Assembly (NCBI GenBank): GCA_963772955.1
Contig: CAVYZF010000007.1
Location: 248,001-312,000, forward strand
Reading direction: 5' to 3'
DNA: 64,000 nt
From: Gp6-AA40 sp963772955
GTDB lineage: Bacteria; Acidobacteriota; Vicinamibacteria; Vicinamibacterales; UBA2999
Shown here: piece after piece, positions 32,864 through 41,014 of the stretch
Position numbering within the stretch: the first letter of the stretch is position 1
How the letters are laid out: the number at the start of each line of letters is the position of its first letter
Program-made: the position numbers and the translations under genes
Notes under the pieces: generated by a model
Told to the model about the DNA's origin: nothing
Seen by the model: the letters and a program-made list of their open reading frames with translations, nothing else
Databases searched by the model: none

Positions 32864-33490
32864 ATGGTCCGGGTCCGCGCGACGAGAACCATCGAGAACG
32901 CGCTGCGACGCTGGGGGTTCTACCGCATCGCCGGATGCGATGAAGTCGGCCGGGGATGCCTGGCGGGGCCAGTCGTTGCCGGCGCGGTGGTGCTCGATCC
33001 CGACGCTCACATCCCCGGGCTCGCCGACTCGAAGATGCTGACGGCGGACGAACGCGAGCGCTTGAACGACGTGATCCAGAAGCGAGCGCTCGCCTGGTCT
33101 GTGTGCTTCGTCGATCCTGCTGAAATCGACACGCTGAACATCCATCGCGCCTCGCTCCAGGCGATGCGCCGCGCGGTGCTCGCGATGGTGCCGCTACCCG
33201 ATGCCGTCCTCGTGGACGCGTTTCGTATTCCCGATCTGCAGATCGCTCAACGCGGCGTGCTGCATGGCGATCGACGGTGCGCGGCGATCGCGGCTGCGTC
33301 CATCGTCGCCAAGGTGTCTCGCGATCGGCAGATGATGGCGGAGCACTCGAACGACCCGCGCTACGGCTACGATCGGCACAAGGGCTACGCCACCGCCGAA
33401 CACCGGGCGGCCGTCGAGCGCTTCGGATATTCACCACTGCATCGCCGCTCCTTCAAGCCCCAGGCGAGGCTGTTTGATAGGATCGATTGA
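32864..33490 (+). CDS. rnhB: Ribonuclease HII
   Basis: A 208-residue type 2 RNase H that removes ribonucleotides from DNA and RNA-DNA hybrids. The Asp-Glu metal pair is in 'IAGCDEVGRGCLAGPVVAGA', a third Asp in 'PDAVLVDAFRIPDLQ', and the fourth acid in 'PRYGYDRHKGYATAEH' follows the family pattern. It starts 10 bp after rplS, the normal place in this cluster, and ends next to the GTG of a TPR gene. Confidence 0.95.
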   Translation: MVRVRATRTIENALRRWGFYRIAGCDEVGRGCLAGPVVAGAVVLDPDAHIPGLADSKMLTADERERLNDVIQKRALAWSVCFVDPAEIDTLNIHRASLQAMRRAVLAMVPLPDAVLVDAFRIPDLQIAQRGVLHGDRRCAAIAAASIVAKVSRDRQMMAEHSNDPRYGYDRHKGYATAEHRAAVERFGYSPLHRRSFKPQARLFDRID

Positions 33491-34315
33491 GTGGCAGCCA
33501 ATCGAGAAGAAACACTCAAGACAGCGGAGAAGCTTCTCAAACAGGGCAAGATGGCCGCGGCCATCGAGGAATACGTGCGCCTCGTCGAGGACAAGCCGGA
33601 CGACTGGAACACCGCGAACACGCTTGGCGATCTCTACCTCAAGGCGGGTCAAGCCGATCGCGCTGCGGAGCAGTTCAACCGCGCGGCTGACCACCTGTTC
33701 GGCGAGGGTTTCTTCCCGCGCGCGTCGGCCGTCTACAAGAAAGTGCTCAAGGTCCGGAGCAACGACGATCACGCCCTCTGGCAGCTGGCAGACATCGCCG
33801 GACGGAACGGCCTGTCGCTCGACGCTCGGTCTCACTACAACAGGCTGATTCAGGAGCGACGTGCGGCGGGCAACGAACGGGGTGCTGTCGATTGCGTGAT
33901 TCGGCTCGGGCACCTCGCGGACGCCAGCGTCGACGCAAAGAGAACCGCCGCCGCCGCGCTCGTCGAGCGGGGTGAACGGAAGCCAGCCGCCCGACTGATT
34001 CTTGGCATCGCCGATCTCCATACACAGGAAGGCCGGCTACCCGAGGCGTTGGATGCCCTGAGGGAAGCGGCTCGACTCGATCCGGACGACCAGGAGATTC
34101 GCGAGAAGCTCGACGTGGCTACACCCGTAGAGGAACCTGGTCCCGTTGTCGAGGAGCCCGCTCCCGAACCTGTTCCCGTGCCAGCGACGCCAGAGCCGCT
34201 CGAGTCGCCGGGAGACCTGCTTCCGCTCGAGTCCTTCTTTGAGGAACTTCGAGGCAAGGTCGCGCGCGACGAGGAAACACGCGCGCGCGAGCAACTCGAT
34301 CGCGAGAAGTCCTGA
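33491..34315 (+). CDS. TPR protein, function unknown
   Basis: A 274-residue soluble protein with tetratricopeptide-type repeats from residue 10 to about 200 ('TAEKLLKQGKMAAAIEEYVR', 'ANTLGDLYLKAGQADRAAEQ', 'RASAVYKKVLKVRSNDDHAL'), a Pro/Glu-rich linker ('EEPGPVVEEPAPEPVPVPAT') and a short charged helix at the end. No signal peptide, so probably cytoplasmic scaffolding. GTG 33491 has AGGA upstream. The following small membrane protein gene overlaps its stop by one base. Confidence 0.85.
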   Translation: MAANREETLKTAEKLLKQGKMAAAIEEYVRLVEDKPDDWNTANTLGDLYLKAGQADRAAEQFNRAADHLFGEGFFPRASAVYKKVLKVRSNDDHALWQLADIAGRNGLSLDARSHYNRLIQERRAAGNERGAVDCVIRLGHLADASVDAKRTAAAALVERGERKPAARLILGIADLHTQEGRLPEALDALREAARLDPDDQEIREKLDVATPVEEPGPVVEEPAPEPVPVPATPEPLESPGDLLPLESFFEELRGKVARDEETRAREQLDREKS

Positions 34316-34578
34316 TGCGTTTGCTCCTGACGGCGTTTTTCCTGGAGACCGGCGCCGTTCTGGTGCTGGCGCCGTGGTCCGAGTTCTGGGATCGGAACTA
34401 CTTCGCACAGGGGCTTCCGCTCATCCACGCGCTGATGATCAACAACTTCGTGCGTGGGGCCGTATCCGGCCTCGGTATCGTCAACATGCTGGCCGCAGTC
34501 GCTGAGATGCATTCCTTCTTCACCGAGCGCCGCATCGAGCACGTGATCTCCCTCAACAACCGCGCAACCGAGGAGTAG
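34315..34578 (+). CDS. Small membrane protein, function unknown
   Basis: An 87-residue protein with an N-terminal hydrophobic segment (about 2-20) and a second at about 45-62, linked by 'SEFWDRNYFAQGLPLIHALM'. The start ATG overlaps the TPR gene stop (TGATG), and thiE begins 6 bp later. I do not recognise the family; the position suggests it may anchor the TPR protein in the membrane, which is inference. Confidence 0.7.
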   Translation: MRLLLTAFFLETGAVLVLAPWSEFWDRNYFAQGLPLIHALMINNFVRGAVSGLGIVNMLAAVAEMHSFFTERRIEHVISLNNRATEE

Positions 34579-34584
34579 TTCCTC

Positions 34585-35226
34585 GTGCAACCTGTCGTCT
34601 GCATGATCACCGACCGCCGGCGCCTGGGCGAGCACGCCGAGGCCGCGCTGATTCGGCGTGTCGCAATGGCGGCTCGAGCCGGCGTTCATCTGATTCAGGT
34701 CCGCGAGCGCGACATGGCGGATGGGCAGTTGCTGTCACTGGTCGCGCAGGCAGTGGACGTGGCGCGAGGCACGCGCGCGCGCATTCTCGTCAACGATCGT
34801 ATGGACGTCGCGATCGCCGCCGGCGCACACGGGGTGCACCTTCGCGGTGACTCAGCGCCGGCGCGGCGTGTGCGCGCAGTCGCTCCGCCTTCGTTTCTGA
34901 TCGGTCGTTCGGTGCATTCACGTGACGACATTGAACGAGCCACCGCCGAAGGCGATGTCGACTATTTGCTGTTTGGGACAGTCTTCGAGACGACGTCGAA
35001 GCCGAATCACCAATACGCCGGTGTCACAGGGCTTGCCGACGCCGTTCACGCCGCGAGAGGCGTGCCGGTGCTTGGCATCGGCGGCATGACGCTCGCTACT
35101 GTCGGCCAACTGCGTCGCACGGGATGCGCGGGATTTGCGGCGATAGGTCAGTTCGCCGACGTGCCAGAGAATGACATAGCGCGCACTGTAACGGCGGCAC
35201 TCGCGGCGTGGGACAATCAGAGGTAA
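34585..35226 (+). CDS. thiE: Thiamine-phosphate synthase family protein (ThiE/TenI)
   Basis: A 213-residue TIM-barrel protein. ThiE-like motifs: 'AGVHLIQVRERDM', 'ILVNDRMDVAIAAGAHGVHL', 'SVHSRDDIERATAEGDVDYL', 'LFGTVFETTSKPNHQ' and 'PVLGIGGMTLATVGQLRRTG'. ThiE couples the thiazole and pyrimidine halves of thiamine phosphate; the related TenI isomerises the thiazole. The sequence alone does not fully separate the two. No TPP riboswitch is present upstream, only a 6-bp gap. Confidence 0.85.
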   Translation: MQPVVCMITDRRRLGEHAEAALIRRVAMAARAGVHLIQVRERDMADGQLLSLVAQAVDVARGTRARILVNDRMDVAIAAGAHGVHLRGDSAPARRVRAVAPPSFLIGRSVHSRDDIERATAEGDVDYLLFGTVFETTSKPNHQYAGVTGLADAVHAARGVPVLGIGGMTLATVGQLRRTGCAGFAAIGQFADVPENDIARTVTAALAAWDNQR

Positions 35227-35229
35227 CAG

Positions 35230-35997
35230 ATGGACGTCGGCGTCAAGACTCCGCTCATCGAGTTCTTCAGCCGCGGCGAGGCCGCGCGAGAGGTTCGGCT
35301 GCAAGCGGCGCAGGGCGCGTTGGCGACTCGCGCGCACGAGCAGATGGCGCTCCTGGCCCTGCTCACCCGCGATGCCGATGCCGAGATCGCCGCCGCCGCA
35401 AACGCGACTATCGGGATGATTCCGAGCGCCACGCTGGCAGCGTTCCTCGCGCGGCCCGACGTCAGCGAGGACATGCGCAATTTCTTCGCAGAGCGAGGCA
35501 TCGTACCAGCCGAGCAAGCAGCGATTGACGCAGACCAGCCGCTGGTGGACACCGCCGAGGGGCCGGAAATCGCCGACGAAGAGGACGATGAGCGGTCGGC
35601 GATGCAGCGTCTGCAGGAGATGAGCGTCCCGCAGAAAATGTCGCGTGCCATGAAAGGGACGCGCGAGGAACGGGCCATCCTGGTTCGCGATCCCAACAAG
35701 CTGATCTCCGCCGCTGTCCTGAGCAGTCCGAAACTCACGGACTCAGAAGTCGAAGCGTTCGCAAAGATGTCCAGCGTGTCCGAAGATATCTTGCGGATCA
35801 TTTCGAGAAACCGGAACTGGGTGAAGAACTACGTCGTCGTGTCCGCCCTGGCGAAAAATCCCAAGACGCCGCTGCCGATCTCGATGAATCTGCTCAACCG
35901 GCTCAACGAAAAAGATCTGAAAGTGCTGTCGACCAACCGCAACGTGCCTGAGGTTCTGCGGACGACGGCACGCAAGAAGGTCGTGATCGACAAATAG
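35230..35997 (+). CDS. HEAT-like helical protein, function unknown
   Basis: A 255-residue mostly helical protein without signal peptide. The N-terminus has HEAT-like stretches ('ALLTRDADAEIAAAANATIG'), the middle is acidic ('EGPEIADEEDDERSAMQRLQ'), and the C-terminal half carries helical repeats with 'RDPNKLISAAVLSSPKLTDS' and 'AKNPKTPLPISMNLLNRLNE'. It starts 3 bp after thiE. It looks like a conserved hypothetical, possibly a protein-binding solenoid. Confidence 0.75.
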   Translation: MDVGVKTPLIEFFSRGEAAREVRLQAAQGALATRAHEQMALLALLTRDADAEIAAAANATIGMIPSATLAAFLARPDVSEDMRNFFAERGIVPAEQAAIDADQPLVDTAEGPEIADEEDDERSAMQRLQEMSVPQKMSRAMKGTREERAILVRDPNKLISAAVLSSPKLTDSEVEAFAKMSSVSEDILRIISRNRNWVKNYVVVSALAKNPKTPLPISMNLLNRLNEKDLKVLSTNRNVPEVLRTTARKKVVIDK

Positions 35998-36255
35998 TCA
36001 GCGCCGGGGCTTCTTCTTCGGCGCCCATTCCTTCCGCAGTTCCGAGAGGCCGTGCATGTAGGCGGTCGCCTTCTCACGCTCTTGTTCGGACTCGAGCCCC
36101 TTCAGCAACTCGATCGCATGCGCGAAGTCGTGCTCGATCGTCTGCTTCGTCGTCTTGAAGTAGATGCGACGGAGCAGCGCGAGCGTGTCGCGCGGCGATT
36201 CGGGTCCTTGCTTCAGCGACTTCAGCGAGACGAACCCGTCCGGGGTCTTGGCCAC
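35998..36255 (-). CDS. Small hypothetical protein
   Basis: An 85-residue charged, helical protein ('DTLALLRRIYFKTTKQTIEH', 'LKGLESEQEREKATAYMHGL') ending in a basic tail. GTG 36255 has GGAGG 7 nt upstream. It follows polX by 1 bp and ends back-to-back with the plus-strand HEAT-like gene. No known domain. Confidence 0.68.
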   Translation of the reverse strand: MAKTPDGFVSLKSLKQGPESPRDTLALLRRIYFKTTKQTIEHDFAHAIELLKGLESEQEREKATAYMHGLSELRKEWAPKKKPRR

Positions 36256-36256
36256 C

Positions 36257-37978
36257 TCAGTTCCTCCGATTGCGCCGCAACGCGGCGCGCATCTCGTCGA
36301 CCGGCCGGGTGTTGATCACGTCACCCGTCTGTAGCCATGCCCGGCGAGCGACCTGCACGCCCCACTCCAGACGCGACAACGCAGTGACGCTGTGCGCGTC
36401 GGTCGAGATCACGAGCGGGATGCCACGCTCGCGTGCGGCGCGTGCGTGCGAGTCGTTGAGATCGAGGCGCTGGGGCTGGCAGTTGATTTCCATCGCGACG
36501 CCGTGCCGGGACACCGAATCCATCACCCTGGTCATGTCGAATGTGAGCGAATCCCGCTGCAGTAGACGGCGTCCGGTCGGGTGGCCGAGCACGTCGACCC
36601 ACGGATTCTCGAGCGCACGCAGGATCCGGTCGGTCATCTGCTCTGAGTCCTGCGAGAAGTTCGAATGGATCGAGGCCACGACGAAATCGAGCTCGGCGAG
36701 GCAGTCGTCCGCGAGATCGAGACCTCCGTCCGAGAGGATGTCGCATTCGATTCCGGCGAGCAGCGTCAGGTTCTCGAAGCGGCCATTCAGCGCGCGGACA
36801 CGAGCGGCGTGCGCGAGCGCGCGCTTCTCGTCGAGGCCGTTGGCCATGGCGAGCGCCTGGCTGTGATCGGTGATGGCGATGTACTGGCGGCCGAGGCGGT
36901 GTGCCGCCTGCGCCATGGCGATCAAATCGTCTTTGCCGTCGGTCTCCGTCGTATGCATGTGCAGGTCGCCGCGTAGATCCGACAGTGTGATGAGCGTTGG
37001 TAGCGCTCCTGCTCGCGCGGCTTCGACCTCGCCGCGGTTCTCGCGCAGCTCTGGCGCGATCCATTCCATGCCGAGGGCCTTGTAGATCCCTTCCTCGGTC
37101 TCACCCGCCACGCGGCTGTCATCATCCAGGCGAAAGAGGCCGTACTCATTGAGCTTGAACCCGAGCTGCACCGCACGGTCGCGCACGTTGATGTTGTGCG
37201 CCTTGGAGCCGGTGAAGTATTGCATCGCCGCGCCGCGACTCTCAGGCGGCACCAGTCGCAGGTCTGCCTGATAGCCACCTCGGAGCAACACGCTCGACTT
37301 CGTATCACCCTGACCGAGCACGCGCTCGACATCGGGATGGGAGATGAGCGCATCCATCAGTCCTGGCTGACCGCCGACGGCAAGGATGTCGATGTCGCCA
37401 CAGGTCTCGCGTCCGCGTCGAAGGCTGCCAACCGGGATCAACTCGACCTCACGATCGTGGACGCGCAGGAACTCGACGAGCGACGTGGCGGTCGATGCCG
37501 TGTCGCTCAGCAAGTGCCGTCCGCTGTCCTTCGCACGTTCTTCGATGGAGGCGAGGATCTGCGCCTCCTTCCTGGCGCCCATGCCTTTGAGGCCCTTGAG
37601 CCTTCCAGCTTTTGCCGCCGCAGCGAGGTCATCGATGCTCTTGATGTTCAGCGTGGCGTGAAGCATCGCGACCGTCTTCGGACCGACGCCTTGAAGGCGT
37701 AGCAGGTCGAGGATCGTGGGTGGGAACTGCTCGAGCAACTCCTGGTGATAACGGCTCGTGCCGGTCTCCGCCAGCTCGCGCACGCGAGCGGCGAGGTCTT
37801 TGCCGATGCCGGGAATGGAGCGGAGCTGCTGCTCGTCGAGCTGCACGACGGCATGAGGCCAGGTCGCGAGTGTCTCCGCCGCCGTCCGGTATGCCCTGAT
37901 CTTGAACGCGTTGTCGCCCCTGATTTCGAGGAGGTCAGCGATTTCACCCAGTACCTGTGACAGCGCGCGATTATCCAC
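36257..37978 (-). CDS. polX: DNA polymerase/3'-5' exonuclease PolX
   Basis: A 573-residue family-X polymerase with PHP exonuclease. Helix-hairpin-helix parts: 'QLRSIPGIGKDLAARVREL' (about 51-69) and 'LRLQGVGPKTVAMLHA'. The palm has 'GSLRRGRETCGDIDILA' with the paired metal Asp residues (about 184-199). The PHP domain (about 335-573) has 'GDLHMHTTETDGKDDL', 'QYIAITDHSQALAMANG', 'GIECDILSDGGLDL' and 'LVISTDAHSV'. It fills gaps and trims 3' ends in DNA repair. GTG 37978 overlaps the kinase gene by 8 bp; the long open extension upstream is rejected. Confidence 0.94.
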   Translation of the reverse strand: MDNRALSQVLGEIADLLEIRGDNAFKIRAYRTAAETLATWPHAVVQLDEQQLRSIPGIGKDLAARVRELAETGTSRYHQELLEQFPPTILDLLRLQGVGPKTVAMLHATLNIKSIDDLAAAAKAGRLKGLKGMGARKEAQILASIEERAKDSGRHLLSDTASTATSLVEFLRVHDREVELIPVGSLRRGRETCGDIDILAVGGQPGLMDALISHPDVERVLGQGDTKSSVLLRGGYQADLRLVPPESRGAAMQYFTGSKAHNINVRDRAVQLGFKLNEYGLFRLDDDSRVAGETEEGIYKALGMEWIAPELRENRGEVEAARAGALPTLITLSDLRGDLHMHTTETDGKDDLIAMAQAAHRLGRQYIAITDHSQALAMANGLDEKRALAHAARVRALNGRFENLTLLAGIECDILSDGGLDLADDCLAELDFVVASIHSNFSQDSEQMTDRILRALENPWVDVLGHPTGRRLLQRDSLTFDMTRVMDSVSRHGVAMEINCQPQRLDLNDSHARAARERGIPLVISTDAHSVTALSRLEWGVQVARRAWLQTGDVINTRPVDEMRAALRRNRRN

Positions 37979-38960
37979 GCCCGAGCCCGTGGCGTTCGAA
38001 GGTGTAGTCGAGGATACGGGCGCCACCACCCGAGAGCGCGTTCCTGATCGCATCCCGGGCGGCTGGTGGGCCGTAGCAGAACAGACAGCCGCCGCCGCCG
38101 GCACCGCAGACCTTCGCGGCTGTTGCGCCAGCTGCCTTCGCGCGGGCGATCAGATCGTCGATGGCCGCAGTCGTGACGCCAGGCGCGAGGCGTTTGCGGT
38201 TGTCCCACTCATCGGCGATCGCACGACCGACCCCGTCCCAGTCACCGGCCGTCAACGCGGTCCGCATCGTCGCAGCCGTGTCGCGAATGCGCTCGAAGCA
38301 ATCGAAGACGAAGGTGTCGCCGTCGATGTGACGCTTGGTGATCTCCCAGTTGTTCGTTCCCGAATTGCGCGGCTCGCCTGTGTAGCAGAGGACGATGCGC
38401 TGTTGCAGTTCGGCGAGATCGACAGCGAGCGGCACGCGACGCACGCCGTCGGCCTCGAGCTCGATCGCCGCGATTCCCCCATAGAGGGCAGGCCGGTAGT
38501 CCTGAAGTCCGGTCGGGACCGCAATCGCCTGTGCCTCGACGTTCATCGCGATCTGGAGAAGCGCCTCCGGCTCGTAATGGGTGCGCTTCCACTCGGCGAG
38601 TGCCGCGCAGACCGCCACGTTCAACGCCGACGAGCCCGCGATGCCGGCGCCTGCTGGTGATTCCGACGTCGTCGTCAGTGTGAGACCTCTGGCCTCGAAG
38701 AAGTGGACGAGGAGCGAGAGCAGACGTAGTTCGCGAACGTGCCGCAATTCGCGCCAGTCTTCGGCCTCGACGGTGGCGCCGGTGTCGAGTGACTTGATCG
38801 TGATGCGTGAGTCCGACCGCGGCTCGATCTGCGCGCTCGCCCGCAGGCTGATGGCGGCGTTGAGCGTCTGTGCGCCGGGATGAAAGAGATAGAGCGGCCA
38901 GATGTCGATCGTGCCACCAGCCAGATCGATGCGTGTCGGTGCTGACGTCCGGATGATCAC
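37971..38960 (-). CDS. GHMP-family sugar kinase
   Basis: A 329-residue cytoplasmic kinase. The N-terminal motif 'VIIRTSAPTRIDLAGGTIDI' binds the sugar, the ATP loop is 'SPAGAGIAGSSALNVAVCAA', and the C-terminal motif is 'KVCGAGGGGCLFCYG'. It resembles the group of predicted kinases that includes heptose-7-phosphate and fucose kinases. GTG 38960 lies 7 nt after a -10 hexamer that mirrors the nagZ promoter across 39 bp. A role in murein sugar salvage is therefore attractive but unproven. Confidence 0.87.
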   Translation of the reverse strand: MIIRTSAPTRIDLAGGTIDIWPLYLFHPGAQTLNAAISLRASAQIEPRSDSRITIKSLDTGATVEAEDWRELRHVRELRLLSLLVHFFEARGLTLTTTSESPAGAGIAGSSALNVAVCAALAEWKRTHYEPEALLQIAMNVEAQAIAVPTGLQDYRPALYGGIAAIELEADGVRRVPLAVDLAELQQRIVLCYTGEPRNSGTNNWEITKRHIDGDTFVFDCFERIRDTAATMRTALTAGDWDGVGRAIADEWDNRKRLAPGVTTAAIDDLIARAKAAGATAAKVCGAGGGGCLFCYGPPAARDAIRNALSGGGARILDYTFERHGLGRG

Positions 38961-38999
38961 GCAGGGAATTATAGAACTCGCCAGTTCTATAATGCTTCC
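38961..38999. promoter_or_regulatory. Palindromic divergent leaderless promoter (GHMP kinase / nagZ)
   Basis: A perfect inverted repeat: ATTATAGAACT (38968-38978), 4-bp centre CGCC, AGTTCTATAAT (38983-38993). Each arm ends in TATAAT facing outward: on the minus strand 7 nt before GTG 38960, on the plus strand 6 nt before GTG 39000. There is no Shine-Dalgarno on either side and no obvious -35. Both genes are probably transcribed leaderlessly, and a dimeric regulator bound to the palindrome would control both. Confidence 0.7.
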
Positions 39000-40088
39000 G
39001 TGCCCAGCGCCATCCGTCGCGACATCGGCCAGCTTCTGATCGGCAGCCTGCCAGGAACAACGATCACACCGGAGATTCGATCGCTCGCGAAAGAGTTCTC
39101 GCTCGGCGGCGTGATCTTCTTCGCGCGCAACATCGAGGCACCGGAGCAAGTGGCCGAGATGTCGGTGGATGTGCAGGGACTGGCCACCGACCTGCCACTC
39201 TGGGTGAGCGTCGATCAGGAAGGCGGGCGGGTTGCCAGGCTCAAGGCGCCCTTCACCGAATGGCCGCCGATGGCGGTGCTCGGGCGAAGCGGCGACGTTC
39301 AACTCGCGGAACGCTTTGCAACGGCGTTGGCGGCGGAACTCAAGGCGGTTGGGATCACGCTCGACTACGCACCTGTCCTCGACATCCACACCAATCCGAA
39401 GAACCCGGTGATTGGCGACCGCGCCCTCGCCGAAGACGCAGATGGCGTCGCACAGCTCGGGGCAGCCATCATCAGGGGCCTCCAGGACAACGGTGTCGCC
39501 GCGTGCGGGAAGCATTTCCCGGGTCACGGCGATACGTCGGTCGATTCGCATCTGGAGCTGCCTCTCGTCGAGCATCCGCCCGATCGGATTCGTCGCGTCG
39601 AGTGCGTTCCGTTCCGCGCGGCCATTCGCCAGGATGTTGGGTTCATCATGACGGCACACGTGCTCGTGCCGTCGCTCGATGAAGAGAGGCCGGCCACGCT
39701 GTCGCCACGAATCGTGCAGGCGCTGCTGCGTGACGAGTTGAAGTTCCAGGGCGTCATCCTGAGCGACGATCTCGAGATGAAGGCGATCGCGAAAACGTAT
39801 ACGGTGCCGGACGCGGCGATCGCGGCGATTGCGGCCGGCTGTGACGGGTTGCTGATCTGCAGCGGCGACGTCAACGTGCAGGCCGGGACGCTCGAAGCAC
39901 TCGTGTACACCGTCGAGCAGGAGCGAATTCCTTACAAACGCCTCGAGGACGCGCTCACGAGGCTGCGCCGGGCGAAGGAGCGCTTTCTCACCGCGCCTGT
40001 CACCACACAGAAAGTCAGTCGGATCAGGCAGGTGCTTGGCTGCGACGCACATCGGCGCATCGTCGACGAAATGGCCAGGTACCTCTAG
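39000..40088 (+). CDS. nagZ: Beta-N-acetylglucosaminidase (glycoside hydrolase family 3)
   Basis: A 362-residue family-3 hydrolase of the NagZ type that removes GlcNAc from 1,6-anhydro-muropeptides in the cytosol. Motifs: 'WVSVDQEGGRVARL', 'GITLDYAPVLDIH', the 'GKHFPGHGDTSVDSH' loop with the Asp-His pair special to NagZ, and the nucleophile Asp in 'VILSDDLEMKAI'. No signal peptide, as expected. It is the first gene of a murein-recycling operon and lies opposite the GHMP kinase. Confidence 0.93.
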   Translation: MPSAIRRDIGQLLIGSLPGTTITPEIRSLAKEFSLGGVIFFARNIEAPEQVAEMSVDVQGLATDLPLWVSVDQEGGRVARLKAPFTEWPPMAVLGRSGDVQLAERFATALAAELKAVGITLDYAPVLDIHTNPKNPVIGDRALAEDADGVAQLGAAIIRGLQDNGVAACGKHFPGHGDTSVDSHLELPLVEHPPDRIRRVECVPFRAAIRQDVGFIMTAHVLVPSLDEERPATLSPRIVQALLRDELKFQGVILSDDLEMKAIAKTYTVPDAAIAAIAAGCDGLLICSGDVNVQAGTLEALVYTVEQERIPYKRLEDALTRLRRAKERFLTAPVTTQKVSRIRQVLGCDAHRRIVDEMARYL

Positions 40089-40093
40089 CCGCC

Positions 40094-41014
40094 GTGCGCA
40101 AACCTCGAGCCCTGAAGCCAGGCGATCGCATCGCAGTCGTGGCCCCGGCAAGCCCCTTCGGCCGCGACGAGTTCACACGCGGCGTCAAGGAGATTGAGCG
40201 GCTTGGATTCGTCCCGGTTTACGACGAGTCGGTCTTCGCCAGAGAATCAAGCTATTTGGCCGGGTCTCCAGCGGTGCGGGCGAGCGCGTTCACCAGATAT
40301 TGGACCGACCCGAGTGTGTCGGCCTTGCTCGCCGTACGTGGCGGCTACGGAAGCGTTCACATTCTGCCGCTGCTCGATCAACGACGAATCGACGAGCATC
40401 CCAAGCTGTTCATCGGCTACAGCGACAACACCTCGATCCTGTCATGGCTCACGTGCCAGTGCGGCATCGCTGCGCTGCACGGACCGATGATTGAGGGACG
40501 CCTCGCGGGTGGTGCCGGATACGACGAGCGCTCGTTTCTCGAGCTTCTGTCCGGCGGCCGCGGGCTCGAGCTCGCACCCGAAGGAGTCACCGTCCTCCGC
40601 GCCGGCGACGCGCGCGGCTCGTTGTTCGGAGGTACGATCACGCAACTCGTGGCGTCTCTCGGTACGCCGTTCCCGTTCGACCCGCCTGACGGGTGCGTGC
40701 TGTTTCTCGAAGAAGTGAACGAAAGGCCCTACCGCATCGATCGGATGCTGACGCAGCTCGCGCTGAGCGGCGTCCTCACGAAGGCACGAGCGCTCGTGTT
40801 TGGCGAGATGCGAGGATGCGACGAGCCGGGCGGCGGCGTCACCGCGCTCGACGCGATCGCGCGCACGACGAGCCACTTCGCTGGCCCGATCGTGGTCGGC
40901 TTTCCATCCGGGCACACGACCGGACCGGTGTGGACGTTGCCGCTTGGCGTCGTCGTCGCGGTCTTGACCCATCCGAAACCTGTGATAGTCATCGAGGAAG
41001 CGCCCGTTGAGTAA
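40094..41014 (+). CDS. ldcA: LD-carboxypeptidase (S66 family)
   Basis: A 306-residue serine peptidase that removes the terminal D-Ala from murein tetrapeptides in recycling. N-terminal 'LKPGDRIAVVAPASPFGRDE', 'LLAVRGGYGSVHILPLLD' and the nucleophile Ser in 'FIGYSDNTSILSWL' are present; the Glu/His of the triad fall in the C-terminal half ('FLEEVNERPYRIDRML', 'VGFPSGHTTG'). GTG 40094 begins 5 bp after nagZ; mpl starts 8 bp inside its 3' end. Confidence 0.93.
   Translation: MRKPRALKPGDRIAVVAPASPFGRDEFTRGVKEIERLGFVPVYDESVFARESSYLAGSPAVRASAFTRYWTDPSVSALLAVRGGYGSVHILPLLDQRRIDEHPKLFIGYSDNTSILSWLTCQCGIAALHGPMIEGRLAGGAGYDERSFLELLSGGRGLELAPEGVTVLRAGDARGSLFGGTITQLVASLGTPFPFDPPDGCVLFLEEVNERPYRIDRMLTQLALSGVLTKARALVFGEMRGCDEPGGGVTALDAIARTTSHFAGPIVVGFPSGHTTGPVWTLPLGVVVAVLTHPKPVIVIEEAPVE

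Noticed and set aside
34579..34584. TPP riboswitch before thiE
   Set aside because: Only 6 bp separate thiE from the upstream gene and no THI-box sequence is visible.
38961..40151. N-terminal extension of the GHMP kinase frame back to 40151
   Set aside because: The frame is open only because it is antisense to nagZ; the conserved kinase begins at GTG 38960, just after a promoter-like palindrome.
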